The notes: generated by a model from the letters alone, not told the origin. Numbered from the stretch's first letter, positions 49,432 through 58,940 are shown. The stretch: 64,000 nt of DNA from Streptomyces sp. R302 (GCF_012927245.1 NZ_JABBGE010000003.1:124001-188000); one strand, 5' to 3'. Made by a program: numbers and translations.

Positions 49432-49448
49432 GGAGTGTCCCGGTCCCG

Positions 49449-49730
49449 TCAGGTCCGGATCAGCCGGGCGATCGCCTTCGACGCCTCGCCGACCTTCTCC
49501 TTCGCCTCGTCTCCGCCGGCGGCGATCGCCTCCGTGACGCAGCAGGCGAGGTGCTCGTCCAGGAGGGCGACGGCGCAGGACTGGAGGGCGGCGTTGATGG
49601 CCGAGACCTGGGTCAGGACGTCGATGCAGTAGGTGTCCTCGTCGACCATCCGTTGGACTCCCCGGACCTGTCCCTCGATCCGCCGGAGCCTTCTGATGAT
49701 GTCTTCCTTCTGCTGTGCGTAACCGGCCAC
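49449..49730 (-). CDS. csoR: Copper-sensing repressor CsoR
   Basis: A 93-residue CsoR/RcnR-type repressor. The Cu(I) ligands of the M. tuberculosis protein are kept: C35, H60, C64 (YCIDVLTQ and DEHLACC). The N-terminal EDIIRRLRRIEGQVRGVQRMV is the family DNA-binding helix. It should release ATACCCC/GGGGTAT boxes when it binds Cu(I). Such boxes occur upstream of copZ, of the exported protein at 52602, and of the MFS gene at 43044. Confidence 0.93.
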   Translation of the reverse strand: MAGYAQQKEDIIRRLRRIEGQVRGVQRMVDEDTYCIDVLTQVSAINAALQSCAVALLDEHLACCVTEAIAAGGDEAKEKVGEASKAIARLIRT

Positions 49731-49765
49731 GGCGGGCTCCCGTCAGGTCGTCAAGGGTCCGGAGG

Positions 49766-52030
49766 TCACTTGTCGGCGGCCTGGAAGCCGCGCAGCCGGA
49801 GGCTGTTGCCGACCACGAAGACCGAGGAGAAGGCCATCGCGGCACCGGCGATCATCGGGTTGAGCAGTCCGGCCGCGGCGAGCGGCAGGGCGGCCACGTT
49901 GTAGGCGAAGGCCCAGAAGAGGTTGGACCGGATGGTGCCGAGGGTCTTGCGGGAGAGCCGGATGGCGTCCGCCGCGGCCCGCAGGTCGCCTCGTACGAGG
50001 GTCAGGTCGCCGGCCTCGATGGCGGCGTCCGTGCCCGTGCCCATGGCGAGCCCCAGGTCGGCCTGGGCGAGCGCGGCGGCGTCGTTGACGCCGTCGCCGA
50101 CCATGGCGACCGAACGGCCCTCGGCCTGGAGGCGCTTGACCACGTCGACCTTGTCCTGCGGCATGACCTCGGCGATGACCTCGCCGATGCCGACCTCGGC
50201 GGCGACGGACTCGGCGACCGCCTGGTTGTCGCCGGTCAGCAGGATCGGGGTGAGCCCGAGGGCCTTGAGCCGGCGGATCGCCTCCGCGCTGGTCTCCTTG
50301 ATCGCGTCGGCGACCTCCAGGACCGCGCGGGCCTCCCCGTCCCAGGCGACCGCGATGGCCGTCTTCCCGGCCTTCTCCGCCGCGTCCTTCGCGGACTTGA
50401 GGTCCGCGGGCAGCTCCATCGCCCACTCTTCGAGCAGCTTCTCGCGGCCGACGAGGACGGCGTGGCCGTCGACGACGCCCTGGACGCCGAGGCCGGGGAC
50501 GTTGGCGAAGTCCTCGGGGGTGGGCAGGGCGCCGACCCTGGCGGCGGCGCCGGTGGCGACGGCCTGGGCGACGGGGTGCTCGGAGGAGTGCTCCAGGGCG
50601 CCGGCGAGGCGCAGGACGTCGGTCTCGTCCGTACCGGCGGCGGTGTGGACCTTGAGGAGGGTCATCCGGCCGGTGGTGACGGTGCCGGTCTTGTCCAGGA
50701 CGATGGTGTCGACCTTGCGGGTGGTCTCCAGGACCTCGGGCCCCTTGATGAGGATGCCGAGCTGGGCGCCGCGCCCGGTGCCGACCATGAGGGCGGTCGG
50801 GGTGGCGAGGCCCAGGGCGCAGGGGCAGGCGATGATCAGGACGGCGACGGCGGCGGTGAACGCGGCGGTCAGGCCCTGTCCGGTGCCGAGCCAGAAGCCG
50901 AGGGTGCCGAGCGAGAGCGCGATGACGACCGGCACGAAGACGGCCGAGATCCGGTCGGCGAGGCGCTGGGCGGCGGCCTTGCCGTTCTGCGCGTCCTCGA
51001 CGAGCTTCGCCATCCGGGCGAGCTGGGTGTCGGCGCCGACGCGGGTGGCCTCGACGACGAGCCGGCCGCCGGCGTTCAGGGTGGCGCCGGTGACGGCGTC
51101 GCCGACGCCGACCTCGACGGGGACGGACTCGCCGGTCAGCATCGATGCGTCCACGGCGGACGAACCCTCGACGACGGTGCCGTCGGTGGCGATCTTCTCG
51201 CCCGGGCGGACCAGGAAGCGGTCGCCGACCTGGAGTTCGGCGGTGGGCACGGTGATCTCGCGCCCGTTCTCGATGACGGTGACCTCCTTCGCGCCCAGCT
51301 GCATCAGCGCCTTGAGCGCGGCGCCGGCCTTCCGCTTCGAGCGGGCCTCGAAGTAGCGGCCCGCCAGGATGAAGGCGGTGACGCCGGCGGCGGCCTCCAG
51401 GTAGATGTTCCCGGCGCCGTCGGTGCGGGCGATGGTGAACTCGAAGGGGTGCGTCATCCCCGGCGTACCGGCCGTGCCGAAGAACAGCGCCCACAGGGAC
51501 CACAGGAACGCGGCGGTCGTGCCCACCGAGATCAGCGTGTCCATGGTGGCCGCGCCGTGCCGGGCGTTGGTCCAGGCGGCGCGGTGGAAGGGCCAGGCGG
51601 CGTAGGTGACGACCGGCGCGGCGAGCGTGAGGCTCAGCCACTGCCAGTACTCGATCTGGAGCGCCGGGACCATCGCCATCGCGATGACGGGGACGGCGAG
51701 GGCGACGGCGGTGATCAGCCGCTGCTTCAGGGGCCGCAGCTCGGCGTCGGCCTTCTCCTCGTCGGAGGGGCCGTCGGCGCCCGGGGTCTCGCTCCTCGGC
51801 GGGGCGGGCTCCTCGGCGGTGTAGCCGGTGGCCTCGACGGTGGCGATCAGGTCGGCGACCGGGATGTCGGCGGAGAAGGTGACCTTCGCCTTCTCGGTCG
51901 CGTAGTTGACGGTGGCCTCGACCCCGTCCATGCGGTTGAGCTTCTTCTCGATGCGGGCCGCGCACGAGGCGCAGGTCATGCCGCCGATGGCGAGCTCGAC
52001 CTGGGCGGTGCCCGGAGTGGTCGTGGTCAT
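49766..52030 (-). CDS. copA: Cu(I)-exporting P1B-type ATPase
   Basis: A protein of 754 residues. One N-terminal metal-binding domain with GMTCASC (C20, C23), the CPC transport motif ([13 protein letters not shown]), phosphorylation site DKTGT, TGES, the SEHP histidine-proline pair and GDGVND are all present. Downstream helices keep [15 protein letters not shown] and [16 protein letters not shown] typical of Cu(I) pumps. It exports cytoplasmic Cu(I). It lies between csoR and copZ on the same strand. Confidence 0.95.
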   Translation of the reverse strand: MTTTTPGTAQVELAIGGMTCASCAARIEKKLNRMDGVEATVNYATEKAKVTFSADIPVADLIATVEATGYTAEEPAPPRSETPGADGPSDEEKADAELRPLKQRLITAVALAVPVIAMAMVPALQIEYWQWLSLTLAAPVVTYAAWPFHRAAWTNARHGAATMDTLISVGTTAAFLWSLWALFFGTAGTPGMTHPFEFTIARTDGAGNIYLEAAAGVTAFILAGRYFEARSKRKAGAALKALMQLGAKEVTVIENGREITVPTAELQVGDRFLVRPGEKIATDGTVVEGSSAVDASMLTGESVPVEVGVGDAVTGATLNAGGRLVVEATRVGADTQLARMAKLVEDAQNGKAAAQRLADRISAVFVPVVIALSLGTLGFWLGTGQGLTAAFTAAVAVLIIACPCALGLATPTALMVGTGRGAQLGILIKGPEVLETTRKVDTIVLDKTGTVTTGRMTLLKVHTAAGTDETDVLRLAGALEHSSEHPVAQAVATGAAARVGALPTPEDFANVPGLGVQGVVDGHAVLVGREKLLEEWAMELPADLKSAKDAAEKAGKTAIAVAWDGEARAVLEVADAIKETSAEAIRRLKALGLTPILLTGDNQAVAESVAAEVGIGEVIAEVMPQDKVDVVKRLQAEGRSVAMVGDGVNDAAALAQADLGLAMGTGTDAAIEAGDLTLVRGDLRAAADAIRLSRKTLGTIRSNLFWAFAYNVAALPLAAAGLLNPMIAGAAMAFSSVFVVGNSLRLRGFQAADK

Positions 52031-52129
52031 TTCCTGCTCCTCAGCGCAGATGGGGGGAGTGCGGGTGGTCGGGTGCCGGGGCCCGGGCGGCGGTCCGGGT
52101 CGGGCCCCGGCGGCTCGTGGGGCCCGCGG

Positions 52130-52414
52130 TCAGGCGCGGCCGGTCAGCTCGTAGCCGGCGTCGTCGATCGCGGCGCCGATGACGGCGTCGTCGACGGGGC
52201 CGTCGGTGGTGACGGTCACCAGGCCGGTGGCGACGTCGACGTCCACGGAGAGGACGCCCTCCACCGCGCTGACGGACGTGGTGACCGAGGTCTTGCAGTG
52301 ACCGCAGGTCATGCCCGAGACGGCGTAGACGGTGCTGGTGGCGTCGGCGACGGCGACCGCGGTGGTGGTGCCGCCGGTGGAGCAGCTGTGGTCGGGGGTG
52401 CAGCAGGAACCCAT
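52130..52414 (-). CDS. copZ: Copper chaperone CopZ with extra N-terminal cysteines
   Basis: A 94-residue heavy-metal-associated domain protein with GMTCGHC. The ATG at 52414 is preceded by GGAGGAC, a better ribosome site than that of the ATG at 52426. The first 20 residues (MGSCCTPDHSCST) add three cysteines and a histidine that the usual 68-residue CopZ lacks, perhaps a second metal site. It passes Cu(I) to CopA. Confidence 0.9.
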   Translation of the reverse strand: MGSCCTPDHSCSTGGTTTAVAVADATSTVYAVSGMTCGHCKTSVTTSVSAVEGVLSVDVDVATGLVTVTTDGPVDDAVIGAAIDDAGYELTGRA

Positions 52415-52443
52415 GTCGTCCTCCATCGTGTGTCCTGTGGGCG

Positions 52444-52462
52444 GATACCCTCGGGGGGTATC
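52444..52462. promoter_or_regulatory. CsoR box upstream of copZ
   Basis: GATACCC-TCGGG-GGGTATC, perfect 7-bp arms, 30 bp upstream of the copZ start. A weaker relative, ATACC-N7-GGTAT, is at 52481-52497. Confidence 0.82.
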
Positions 52463-52519
52463 GGTGATGTGAGTCCATGTATACCCCCCAGTGGTATTCA
52501 CCGCAAGTGTCGAGTCGGC

Positions 52520-52547
52520 TTGACTTGATACCCCCTAGGGGTATGGT
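52520..52547 (+). promoter_or_regulatory. Promoter with CsoR box upstream of exported copper protein
   Basis: ATACCCC-CTA-GGGGTAT (52528-52544) is a perfect 7-3-7 palindrome. It lies between TTGACT (52520-52525) and TATGGT (52542-52547), which can be read as -35 and -10 with 16 bp spacing, so repressor would cover the promoter. Confidence 0.8.
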
Positions 52548-52601
52548 GAAGTGCAGAGAGCGCGCGTGACCACGCATGCGAGTCCCATGGGGAGAGCAGT
52601 C

Positions 52602-53549
52602 ATGAACACCGGAATGAAGATCACCGCCTTCGCCGCCGCACTCGCCGCGACCTTCGGCACCGCGTACGCGGTCGGCAAGGGCGTCGGCCCGGTGGACGAG
52701 CCCCGGAAGACGGAGAGCGGCAGTCACGCGGGCCACGAGGAGACCGCCGGTGAGGCCCCCGCCCAGGCCGCCGCCCAGGCCACCGAACTCCCCGGCGGCC
52801 TCCAGATCTCCGAAGGCGGCTACACCCTCGCCCTGGAGACCCCGACCCCGCCCGTCGGCCGCAGCACCCTGAAGTTCTCCATCCAGGACGCCACCGGGAA
52901 GAAGGTCACCGCCTTCGCCACCGAGCACGAGAAGGAGCTGCACTTCATCGTCGCCTCGCGCGACCTGACGGTCTTCCGCCACCTCCACCCCGAGAAGGCC
53001 CCCGACGGCACCTGGACCGTCGACGCCGACCTCCCGGCCGCCGGCGCCTACAAGGCCTTCGCCGACTTCAAGCCCGCCGCGAAGGGCGCGAAGGCCGTCA
53101 CCCTCGGCGTCGACCTCGGCGTCCCCGGCGCCTACGCCCCCCGGCCGCTCCCCGCCGCCGCGCCCACCGCCACCGTCGACGGCTACCAGGTCCGCCTCGG
53201 TGGCACCCTCGACCCCGGCAAGCCCGGTGAGCTGCGCCTCACCGTCTCCAAGGGCGGCGAGCCGGTCACCGACCTGCAGCCCTACCTCGGCGCGTACGGC
53301 CACCTGGTCGCCCTCCGCCAGGGCGACCTCGCCTACCTCCACGTCCACCCGAACGAGGGCGGACCCGGCCCCGACGTCTCCTTCACCGCCACCGCGCCGA
53401 CCCCCGGCACGTACCGCCTCTTCCTCGACTTCAAGCACGAGGGCGAGGTCCGCACGGCCGCCTTCACGGTGAGGGCCGGCGCGCCGGGGAAGGCCCCGGC
53501 CCCCGCGGAGACGGCCGAGCGCGATGCGGGAGGTCACGCGCACGGCTAG
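52602..53549 (+). CDS. Exported His-rich copper-associated protein
   Basis: About 315 residues. ATG at 52602 follows GGGGAGAGC. There is a signal/anchor helix (KITAFAAALAATFGTAYAVG), a His/Glu-rich linker (SHAGHEE), and two beta-sandwich units containing HFIVASRDLTVFRHLHPE and HLVALRQGDLAYLHVHPNE. The C-terminus ends AGGHAHG. The two similar His motifs suggest repeated metal sites. It is divergent from copZ under a shared CsoR region, so an extracytoplasmic copper-handling role is likely. Upstream ATG at 52551 is possible. Confidence 0.82.
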   Translation: MNTGMKITAFAAALAATFGTAYAVGKGVGPVDEPRKTESGSHAGHEETAGEAPAQAAAQATELPGGLQISEGGYTLALETPTPPVGRSTLKFSIQDATGKKVTAFATEHEKELHFIVASRDLTVFRHLHPEKAPDGTWTVDADLPAAGAYKAFADFKPAAKGAKAVTLGVDLGVPGAYAPRPLPAAAPTATVDGYQVRLGGTLDPGKPGELRLTVSKGGEPVTDLQPYLGAYGHLVALRQGDLAYLHVHPNEGGPGPDVSFTATAPTPGTYRLFLDFKHEGEVRTAAFTVRAGAPGKAPAPAETAERDAGGHAHG

Positions 53550-53556
53550 TCTGGTC

Positions 53557-53572
53557 ATTGGACTAGACCTGT
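53557..53572. promoter_or_regulatory. Possible DasR (dre) site upstream of cutC
   Basis: ATTGGACTAGACCTGT matches 12 of 16 positions of the dre consensus AGTGGTCTAGACCACT. DasR responds to glucosamine 6-phosphate. A chance match is possible. Confidence 0.35.
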
Positions 53573-53600
53573 AGCCGTCATTCATGGAGGAATGGGCGCA

Positions 53601-54293
53601 ATGAGCAACCGTGCTGTCCTGGAGGTGATCGCCCTCGACGAGCAGGACGCGGTCGCCGCCCAGACCGGGGGCGCCGACCGCCTCGAACTCGTCACCGACA
53701 TGGCGGCGGACGGCCTCACCCCGTCGACGGCCGGCTTCACGGCCATCCGCCGCGCGGTCGACATCCCGCTGCGCGTCATGCTGCGCCTCGCGGACGGCTT
53801 CGCCGCGGGCGACATCGACGCCCTGGTCGGCCGGGCCACGGAGCTCCGCGCCGCCGGCGCCGACGAGTTCGTCCTCGGCTTCCTCACCGCCGACGGCGCC
53901 CCGGACCTGGTCGCCGTCGAACGGCTCATCGCCGTCCTCGACGGCGCCCACTGGACCTTCCACCGGGCCATCGACCGCGCCGCCGACCGCGACGGCCTGC
54001 GCAAGCGCCTCGCCGACCTCCCCGGCCTCGACACCTACCTCACGGCCGGCGCCGCCGGCGGCGTCGACGACGGCCTTCCCGTCCTCGAAGCCGAAGCCGC
54101 CCGCACCGGCGAACCCGGCTACGAACCCCAGATCCTCGTCGGCGGCGGCCTCCGCCTCGACCACCTCCCCCGCCTGCGCGCCGCCGGCCTCACCGCCTTC
54201 CACATCGGCGGCGCCGCCCGCCCCCACGGCTGGACCGCCCCGGTCTCCGCCGAAGCGGTCCGCACCTGGCGCGAGGCGATCGACACCCCGTAG
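53601..54293 (+). CDS. cutC: CutC-family protein
   Basis: A 230-residue TIM-barrel CutC protein: VLEVIALDEQDAVAAQTGGADRLELV, DGLTPS, RVMLRLADGF, DEFVLGFLTADG, TFHRAID and a late HIGGAARP. Its copper role is debated, since the family was named from an E. coli phenotype later assigned to another gene. It follows the copper protein on the same strand but has its own leader. ATG at 53601 is preferred over 53592, whose ribosome site is too close. Confidence 0.9.
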   Translation: MSNRAVLEVIALDEQDAVAAQTGGADRLELVTDMAADGLTPSTAGFTAIRRAVDIPLRVMLRLADGFAAGDIDALVGRATELRAAGADEFVLGFLTADGAPDLVAVERLIAVLDGAHWTFHRAIDRAADRDGLRKRLADLPGLDTYLTAGAAGGVDDGLPVLEAEAARTGEPGYEPQILVGGGLRLDHLPRLRAAGLTAFHIGGAARPHGWTAPVSAEAVRTWREAIDTP

Positions 54294-54354
54294 CCGCCGG
54301 GCGGCCCCGAAAAGCCGGTGCGCCGCCGCGACGCGGGCGGCTAGCCTCCCGCCC

Positions 54355-55257
54355 ATGGCGGACGGAATCGACGAACCACTCGTACGACGGCTCATCGCGG
54401 CCCAATTCCCGCACTGGGCAGGCCTGGACGTGCGCCAGGTGGCGTCGGCCGGGACGGACAACGCGATGTTCCGGCTGGGCGACGACCTCGTCGTACGGCT
54501 GCCGAAGGCGGAATGGGCGACGGGCCAGATCGAGAGGGAACACCGCTGGCTGCCGCGACTGTCCCCGTCCCTCCCCCTGGCGACCCCCACCCCCGTAGGC
54601 ACCGGCGTCCCGGGGGAGGACTTCGGCCGGCCGTGGGGCGTCTACAGGTGGCTGGACGGCGCGGACGCCTGGGCGGCACCGGTGAAGGACCTGGCCCACG
54701 CGGCGGAGGCGCTGGGCCGCTTCGGCGTCGCGCTGCGCACGGTCGACGTGACCGGCGGGCCCCGGTCCTTCCGGGGCGGGGCCGTCACCGAGTGGGAGGA
54801 GGGCGCGTTCCCGTCCGCTGCCGCCGCGCTCGCCGCTGCCGGACTGCTCGGCGAACGCGCCGCGCTCGCCGCCTGGGACCAGGTACTGGCCCTGCCCGCC
54901 TGGGACCGGCCCCCGGTCTGGCTCCACGGCGACCTGCTGCCCGGAAACCTCCTCACCCGCGACGGCCGCCTGACCGCCGTCATCGACTTCGGCGGCCTCG
55001 GTACCGGCGACCCGGCCGCCGACCTCCTCCCCGCCTGGACCCTCCTCACCCCCGCCACCCGCCCCCTCTTCCGTACCGCCTCCGCCGTCGACGACGCCAC
55101 CTGGGCGCGGGGCCGGGGCTGGGCGCTGTGCTGGGGGATCGTCACCGATCACTACTACGGTGACCTGGGCGGGCCCGGCACCGCTCCCACCCCCAACCCC
55201 GTCCTCGCCGCCGTGGCCCGCCGCGCCTGGACCGAGGCCCTCGCCGAGTTCGGGTGA
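54355..55257 (+). CDS. Aminoglycoside phosphotransferase (APH) family kinase
   Basis: A 300-residue APH/choline-kinase-like protein. The Brenner motif is WLHGDLLPGNLL, the metal-binding motif VIDFGGLGTGDPAADL, and the N-lobe AGTDNAMFRLGDDLVVRLPK carries the ATP lysine. It may phosphorylate a small molecule or antibiotic. The stop overlaps a possible GTG of the next gene. Confidence 0.88.
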   Translation: MADGIDEPLVRRLIAAQFPHWAGLDVRQVASAGTDNAMFRLGDDLVVRLPKAEWATGQIEREHRWLPRLSPSLPLATPTPVGTGVPGEDFGRPWGVYRWLDGADAWAAPVKDLAHAAEALGRFGVALRTVDVTGGPRSFRGGAVTEWEEGAFPSAAAALAAAGLLGERAALAAWDQVLALPAWDRPPVWLHGDLLPGNLLTRDGRLTAVIDFGGLGTGDPAADLLPAWTLLTPATRPLFRTASAVDDATWARGRGWALCWGIVTDHYYGDLGGPGTAPTPNPVLAAVARRAWTEALAEFG

Positions 55258-55283
55258 CAGAGCGGCGTGGTACCCATGTCCCC

Positions 55284-55718
55284 ATGACCCGGTTCCACGA
55301 CTTCAACCTCAAGCTGCTCGTCATCGAGGAGCTCATGTACCAGGCCGGGACGCTGCTCCCGGTCTACGACCTGAACGCGCGGATGGCCGCGCGGGGCATC
55401 GCCGACCCCGTCTCCCACGTCCTGGAGAACGGTCTCCACGAGGAGGTGCTGCCGGAGTCCCGGGAGTACTTCGAGGCGCTGGAGATCCCGGCGGAGCTGC
55501 TCGCGACCGTCGAGGAGCTGTGCTTCGACGCGGGGACGGAGGTCTTCCGTCACTGCGCGCCCGCGTGGGACGGCGAGGACGACCTCTTCGACGTCCGCTC
55601 CCTCGACGACCTCGACCTGCTGCCCAACCTCCGCGAGGTCACCTTCGTGGAGGACGGTGTCCTCGCGGCCCCCGACGCCGCAGAAACCTTCGCCACCCGA
55701 GGTATCACCACAGACTGA
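55284..55718 (+). CDS. DUF6892-like protein
   Basis: About 144 residues beginning MTRFHDFNLKLLVIEELMYQAGTLLPVYDL, followed by two acidic helical parts and LDDLDLLPNLREVTFVEDGVLA. The family name is from memory. A GTG at 55254 overlaps the APH stop (GTGA) and would add 10 residues. Function unknown. Confidence 0.7.
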   Translation: MTRFHDFNLKLLVIEELMYQAGTLLPVYDLNARMAARGIADPVSHVLENGLHEEVLPESREYFEALEIPAELLATVEELCFDAGTEVFRHCAPAWDGEDDLFDVRSLDDLDLLPNLREVTFVEDGVLAAPDAAETFATRGITTD

Positions 55719-55766
55719 CCCCCCACCCCACCGCCGTTCCGCCAGGGCGGGCCCCACCCGTCGCCG

Positions 55767-55980
55767 CCGTTCCGTTGTGGGCATACGTTCCGCTAGGGCG
55801 GAACGGGTGGGCACAACGGAACGGCACCATGTGCGGGTGCCTCCGCACATGCGCCTGAACCCGCACCGGTACGGAGCCGTACAGCGGGTGCGGGTCCAGG
55901 CCCGGAAAGCCTTGGCCCGGCAGGGGGCGCCGTCCCTGTGCCCACCCGTCCCGCCCTTGCGGGACGTATGCCCACAGGGA
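55767..55980. repeat. Cluster of nested inverted repeats
   Basis: The 356-bp gap 55719-56074 has no supported gene. It holds two nested hairpins of the same plan. First: outer arms CCGTTCCGTTGTG (55767-55779) / CACAACGGAACGG (55812-55824), inner CGTTCCGC / GCGGAACG. Second: outer TCCCTGTG (55933-55940) / CACAGGGA (55973-55980), inner CGTCCCGC / GCGGGACG. Each contains a GTGGGC/GCCCAC element between outer and inner stems. Further half-copies lie at about 55736-55760 and 56038-56066. Confidence 0.8.
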
Positions 55981-56074
55981 CGCCGGGTGCGGCCCCGCAC
56001 CGGGGTCAGGCCCGAGTCGGGCCAGCGGGTGGGCGCCGCCCTGGCGGGACGTGTGCCCACAGGGGCGGCGGGCG

Positions 56075-58114
56075 TTACGCCTTCGAGTTCAACTGGTCCG
56101 GCAGAGGGGCCGCGTGGACGATGGTCAGGCCTGAGACGGCGCGGGTGAGGGCTACGTAGAGGCGGCGCAGGCCGGTGCGTTCGTCGGGTTCGGCGTCGAC
56201 GACGGCGGCCGGTTCGTCGAGGACCACGTAGTCGTACTCCAGGCCCTTCGCGAGGGACGCCGGCACGAGGGTGAGGCGGGACTCGGCGGTGGTCTCCTCG
56301 CCGGGGGAGAGGTAGGGGAGGCCCGCCTCCATGAGGGACTCCGCCAGCGGGGCGATCCGCGCGTCCGCGGCGATGAGGCCGATCGAGCCCTCGTTCGCGA
56401 GCGCGTCGACGCACGCCGCGACGACCGCCGCCGCCGACGGCGCCTCCGCCTCGCGGATCTCGAAGTCGCCCGGGTTCTCCCGTACCGACTCCACCGGCGC
56501 GAGCCCCGGCGCCATGTGGGGCAGGAGGCGGGAGGCGTACGCGATGACGTCCGTGGGGACGCGGAAGCCCGCCGTCAGCTCCTCCACGCGGGACCCCGGC
56601 TTGCCGAGGTGCCCGAGGGCGGACTCCCAACTCAGCGTCGCCCACGGCGTCGTGCCCTGCGCCAGGTCGCCGAGGATCGTCGCCGAACCGGTCGTGCAGC
56701 GCCGCCCCACCGCCCGGTACTGCATCGGCGACAGGTCCTGCGCCTCGTCGAGGACCACGTGCCCGAGCGAGTGCGTGCGCTCGACGAGGTCCGTCGCCTC
56801 GTCGATCAGCACCGCGTCCGCCGCCGACCACTTCGCCGTCTTCACGCTCCGCGCCGGCTTCGCCCACAGCAGCAGCTTCTGCTCCTCCTCGGTCAGCACC
56901 CCCTCCGCGTGCTCCGCGAGGAACTCCGGGTCGGCGAGCAGCCGAAGGACCAGCTTCGCCGGGTCGACCGCCGGCCAGCACTCCTTCACCATCGCCTTCA
57001 CCGCCGCGTTCCGCGCGACCGCGTTCTGCACCCGGTCGTCGGGCGCCTCGCCGGCCTGCTCCATCCGTACGAGGACGGCATGCGCGACGCGCTGCGGAAG
57101 CGCCTCCCTGGCCGCCCCGTAACGGATGTCACGCGCGGTCAACTCCCGTACGATCTCCTCCAGTTCGTACGCGGGAATGCGCCAGCGCCGCGAGCCGCGC
57201 ACCACCATCAGCGGTTCCGTCGGCATGGTGACGTGCGACCACACCGCCCGCCGCAGCACCTCCGCCATCCGGGCGTCGCCCTTCACGACCGCGGTCGCCG
57301 CCTCGTCCGTGCCCCGCACCTCCACGTGCGCGACGAGGTCGTCGACGGTCGCCTGCTTCACCTCCAGCTCGCCGAGCGCGGGCAGCACCTGCTCGATGTA
57401 CTGGAGGAAGGAACGGTTCGGCCCGATGACGAGGGTGCCGGTGCGGGCCAGTCGCTCCCGGTGCGCGTAGAGGAGGTACGCGACGCGGTGCAGGCCGACG
57501 GCGGTCTTTCCGGTCCCCGGGCCTCCCTGCACGCACAGCGTGCCCGACAGGTCGGAGCGGACGATCTCGTCCTGCTCGGGCTGGATCGTCGCCACGATGT
57601 CCCGCATGGGGCCGACGCGCGGGCGCTCGATCTCCGCCTGGAGCAGCCGGCTGGTCTTTTCGAGCTCGGCCGGGTCGGAGAGGTGCTCGTCCTCGTACGC
57701 GGTGAGCTCGCCGGCCGTGTAGCCGAAGCGGCGGCGCAGCCCGACGTCCTGCGGGTCCTTCTTCGACGCCTGGTAGTACGGCTGCGAGACCGGCGCGCGC
57801 CAGTCGATGACCATGGGGTCGCCGTGCGCGTCGTGGACGTGCCGGCGGCCGATGTAGAAACGCTGCCCGTACTGGGTGGGCGGCAGGTAGTCGAGCCGGC
57901 CGAAGAAGAGCGGGGTGTGGGAGAGGTCGGCGAGCGCCTTGATGCGGTCCTCGATCTGCCGCTCCAGGATGATCGAGTTGACCCAGTTCGCGGTGACGTC
58001 CTTGATGTCCAGCGCCTCCACCTCCTCGCGCATCGCGCGCAGGGCGGCACGGGAGGAGGCGAGGTGGGCCCGCTCGCGTACGAGCGGATCGTCGGTGGGC
58101 ACGGCAGCGGACAC
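56075..58114 (-). CDS. HelD-like helicase (UvrD/REP superfamily), RNA polymerase-associated
   Basis: A 679-residue superfamily 1 ATPase. The N-terminal coiled coil is RERAHLASSRAALRAMREEVEAL. Walker A is QGGPGTGKTAVGLHR, Walker B HVVLDEAQDLSPMQYR, and the late motifs TAGFRVPTDVIAYA and GLEYDYVVLDEP, RLYVALTRA are clear. HelD proteins remove or recycle stalled RNA polymerase, and one Streptomyces relative (HelR) protects it from rifampicin. I do not see a rifampicin-associated element in the leader. GTG at 58114 follows GGAGG. Confidence 0.88.
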   Translation of the reverse strand: MSAAVPTDDPLVRERAHLASSRAALRAMREEVEALDIKDVTANWVNSIILERQIEDRIKALADLSHTPLFFGRLDYLPPTQYGQRFYIGRRHVHDAHGDPMVIDWRAPVSQPYYQASKKDPQDVGLRRRFGYTAGELTAYEDEHLSDPAELEKTSRLLQAEIERPRVGPMRDIVATIQPEQDEIVRSDLSGTLCVQGGPGTGKTAVGLHRVAYLLYAHRERLARTGTLVIGPNRSFLQYIEQVLPALGELEVKQATVDDLVAHVEVRGTDEAATAVVKGDARMAEVLRRAVWSHVTMPTEPLMVVRGSRRWRIPAYELEEIVRELTARDIRYGAAREALPQRVAHAVLVRMEQAGEAPDDRVQNAVARNAAVKAMVKECWPAVDPAKLVLRLLADPEFLAEHAEGVLTEEEQKLLLWAKPARSVKTAKWSAADAVLIDEATDLVERTHSLGHVVLDEAQDLSPMQYRAVGRRCTTGSATILGDLAQGTTPWATLSWESALGHLGKPGSRVEELTAGFRVPTDVIAYASRLLPHMAPGLAPVESVRENPGDFEIREAEAPSAAAVVAACVDALANEGSIGLIAADARIAPLAESLMEAGLPYLSPGEETTAESRLTLVPASLAKGLEYDYVVLDEPAAVVDAEPDERTGLRRLYVALTRAVSGLTIVHAAPLPDQLNSKA

Positions 58115-58366
58115 GGTGAAGCCTCCGGTCGATACACGGATCACGGACACACGGATATACGGGCACGTCGGTGTGGCCGCCGGTTTCCGACCGGGCGGCG
58201 GCGCTCTCCGTACGCGGACGGGAGGCGGGGAAGCCGGTGATTCTAACTCCGGACGGGGGACCTGGGCGAATCGATTTCCCGTAGGGGCGGGGGTCCGCCG
58301 CAAGGGTGAGCCGACTTCCACCCCAGGGCCGATGTGCCGCGTATGTCCGGATTCCAGAATGGAGTC

Positions 58367-58576
58367 ATGAGTGCTACGACCTTCACCCTCGCGACCACCG
58401 CCCCCCGTCTCCGCCCCCACCCCCGTCCCCGCCCCCGTGCTGCCGTGGCGACCGCCCTCCGCGCGGTCCGCGCCTTCGGCGGCGCGGCCGTGACCGTCGC
58501 CCTCCTCGGCGGCCACGACCACCCCGAGGCCGGCGTGCGGAACCCCCGGCCCGCGTACGCTCCTGGCCCCGACTGA
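58367..58576 (+). CDS. Small basic hypothetical protein
   Basis: A 69-residue frame starting MSATTFTLATTAPRLRPHPRPRPR, then an Ala-rich helix (AVATALRAVRAFGGAAVTVALLGG) and a short Pro-rich end. The ribosome site GGAG is only 3 bases from the ATG. It resembles short proteins annotated in other Streptomyces, but it may be spurious. Confidence 0.45.
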   Translation: MSATTFTLATTAPRLRPHPRPRPRAAVATALRAVRAFGGAAVTVALLGGHDHPEAGVRNPRPAYAPGPD

Positions 58577-58646
58577 GTACCCGCCCGGTCCCGGCTGAGT
58601 ACGCGCACGCCTGCCGGCGGCCCCGGCGCGGTGATGTGATCGGGAC

Positions 58647-58940
58647 ATGACGACGACGAACACCCCCGACCCCTACGCCCCGGGCACCACCGCGCTCCGC
58701 GTCCTCGCGGGCGTCGGCCTGCTGCTCGTCGCGGCCTGCGTGGTGGCGACCATGATGGTCACCGTCGCCGACGGGATCTCCGGCGACGGCGTCGGCGGCG
58801 GCTTCATCACGGCCGGCTTCTGGGCCGTGGGACTCGCCGCCGCGGTGGGCGTGGCGGCCCTCGTCGTGCCCCGCCGCGCCCTCGTCGCCGCCCAGTACGC
58901 CCTGGCCCTCGCGGGCCCGGTCCTGGCCCTGATGGACTGA
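58647..58940 (+). CDS. Small three-helix membrane protein
   Basis: A 97-residue protein with helices VLAGVGLLLVAACVVATMMVTVA, ITAGFWAVGLAAAVGVAALVV and ALVAAQYALALAGPVLALM. ATG at 58647. It converges on the XPB gene. No family recognised. Confidence 0.7.
   Translation: MTTTNTPDPYAPGTTALRVLAGVGLLLVAACVVATMMVTVADGISGDGVGGGFITAGFWAVGLAAAVGVAALVVPRRALVAAQYALALAGPVLALMD

Noticed and set aside
58115..58200. Rifampicin-associated element before the HelD gene
   Set aside because: I looked for the long palindrome known before rifampicin-resistance genes and found only short CCGTGT direct repeats.
56483..58240. Long plus-strand frame opposite HelD
   Set aside because: Antisense shadow; HelD has Walker A, Walker B and helicase motifs in order.
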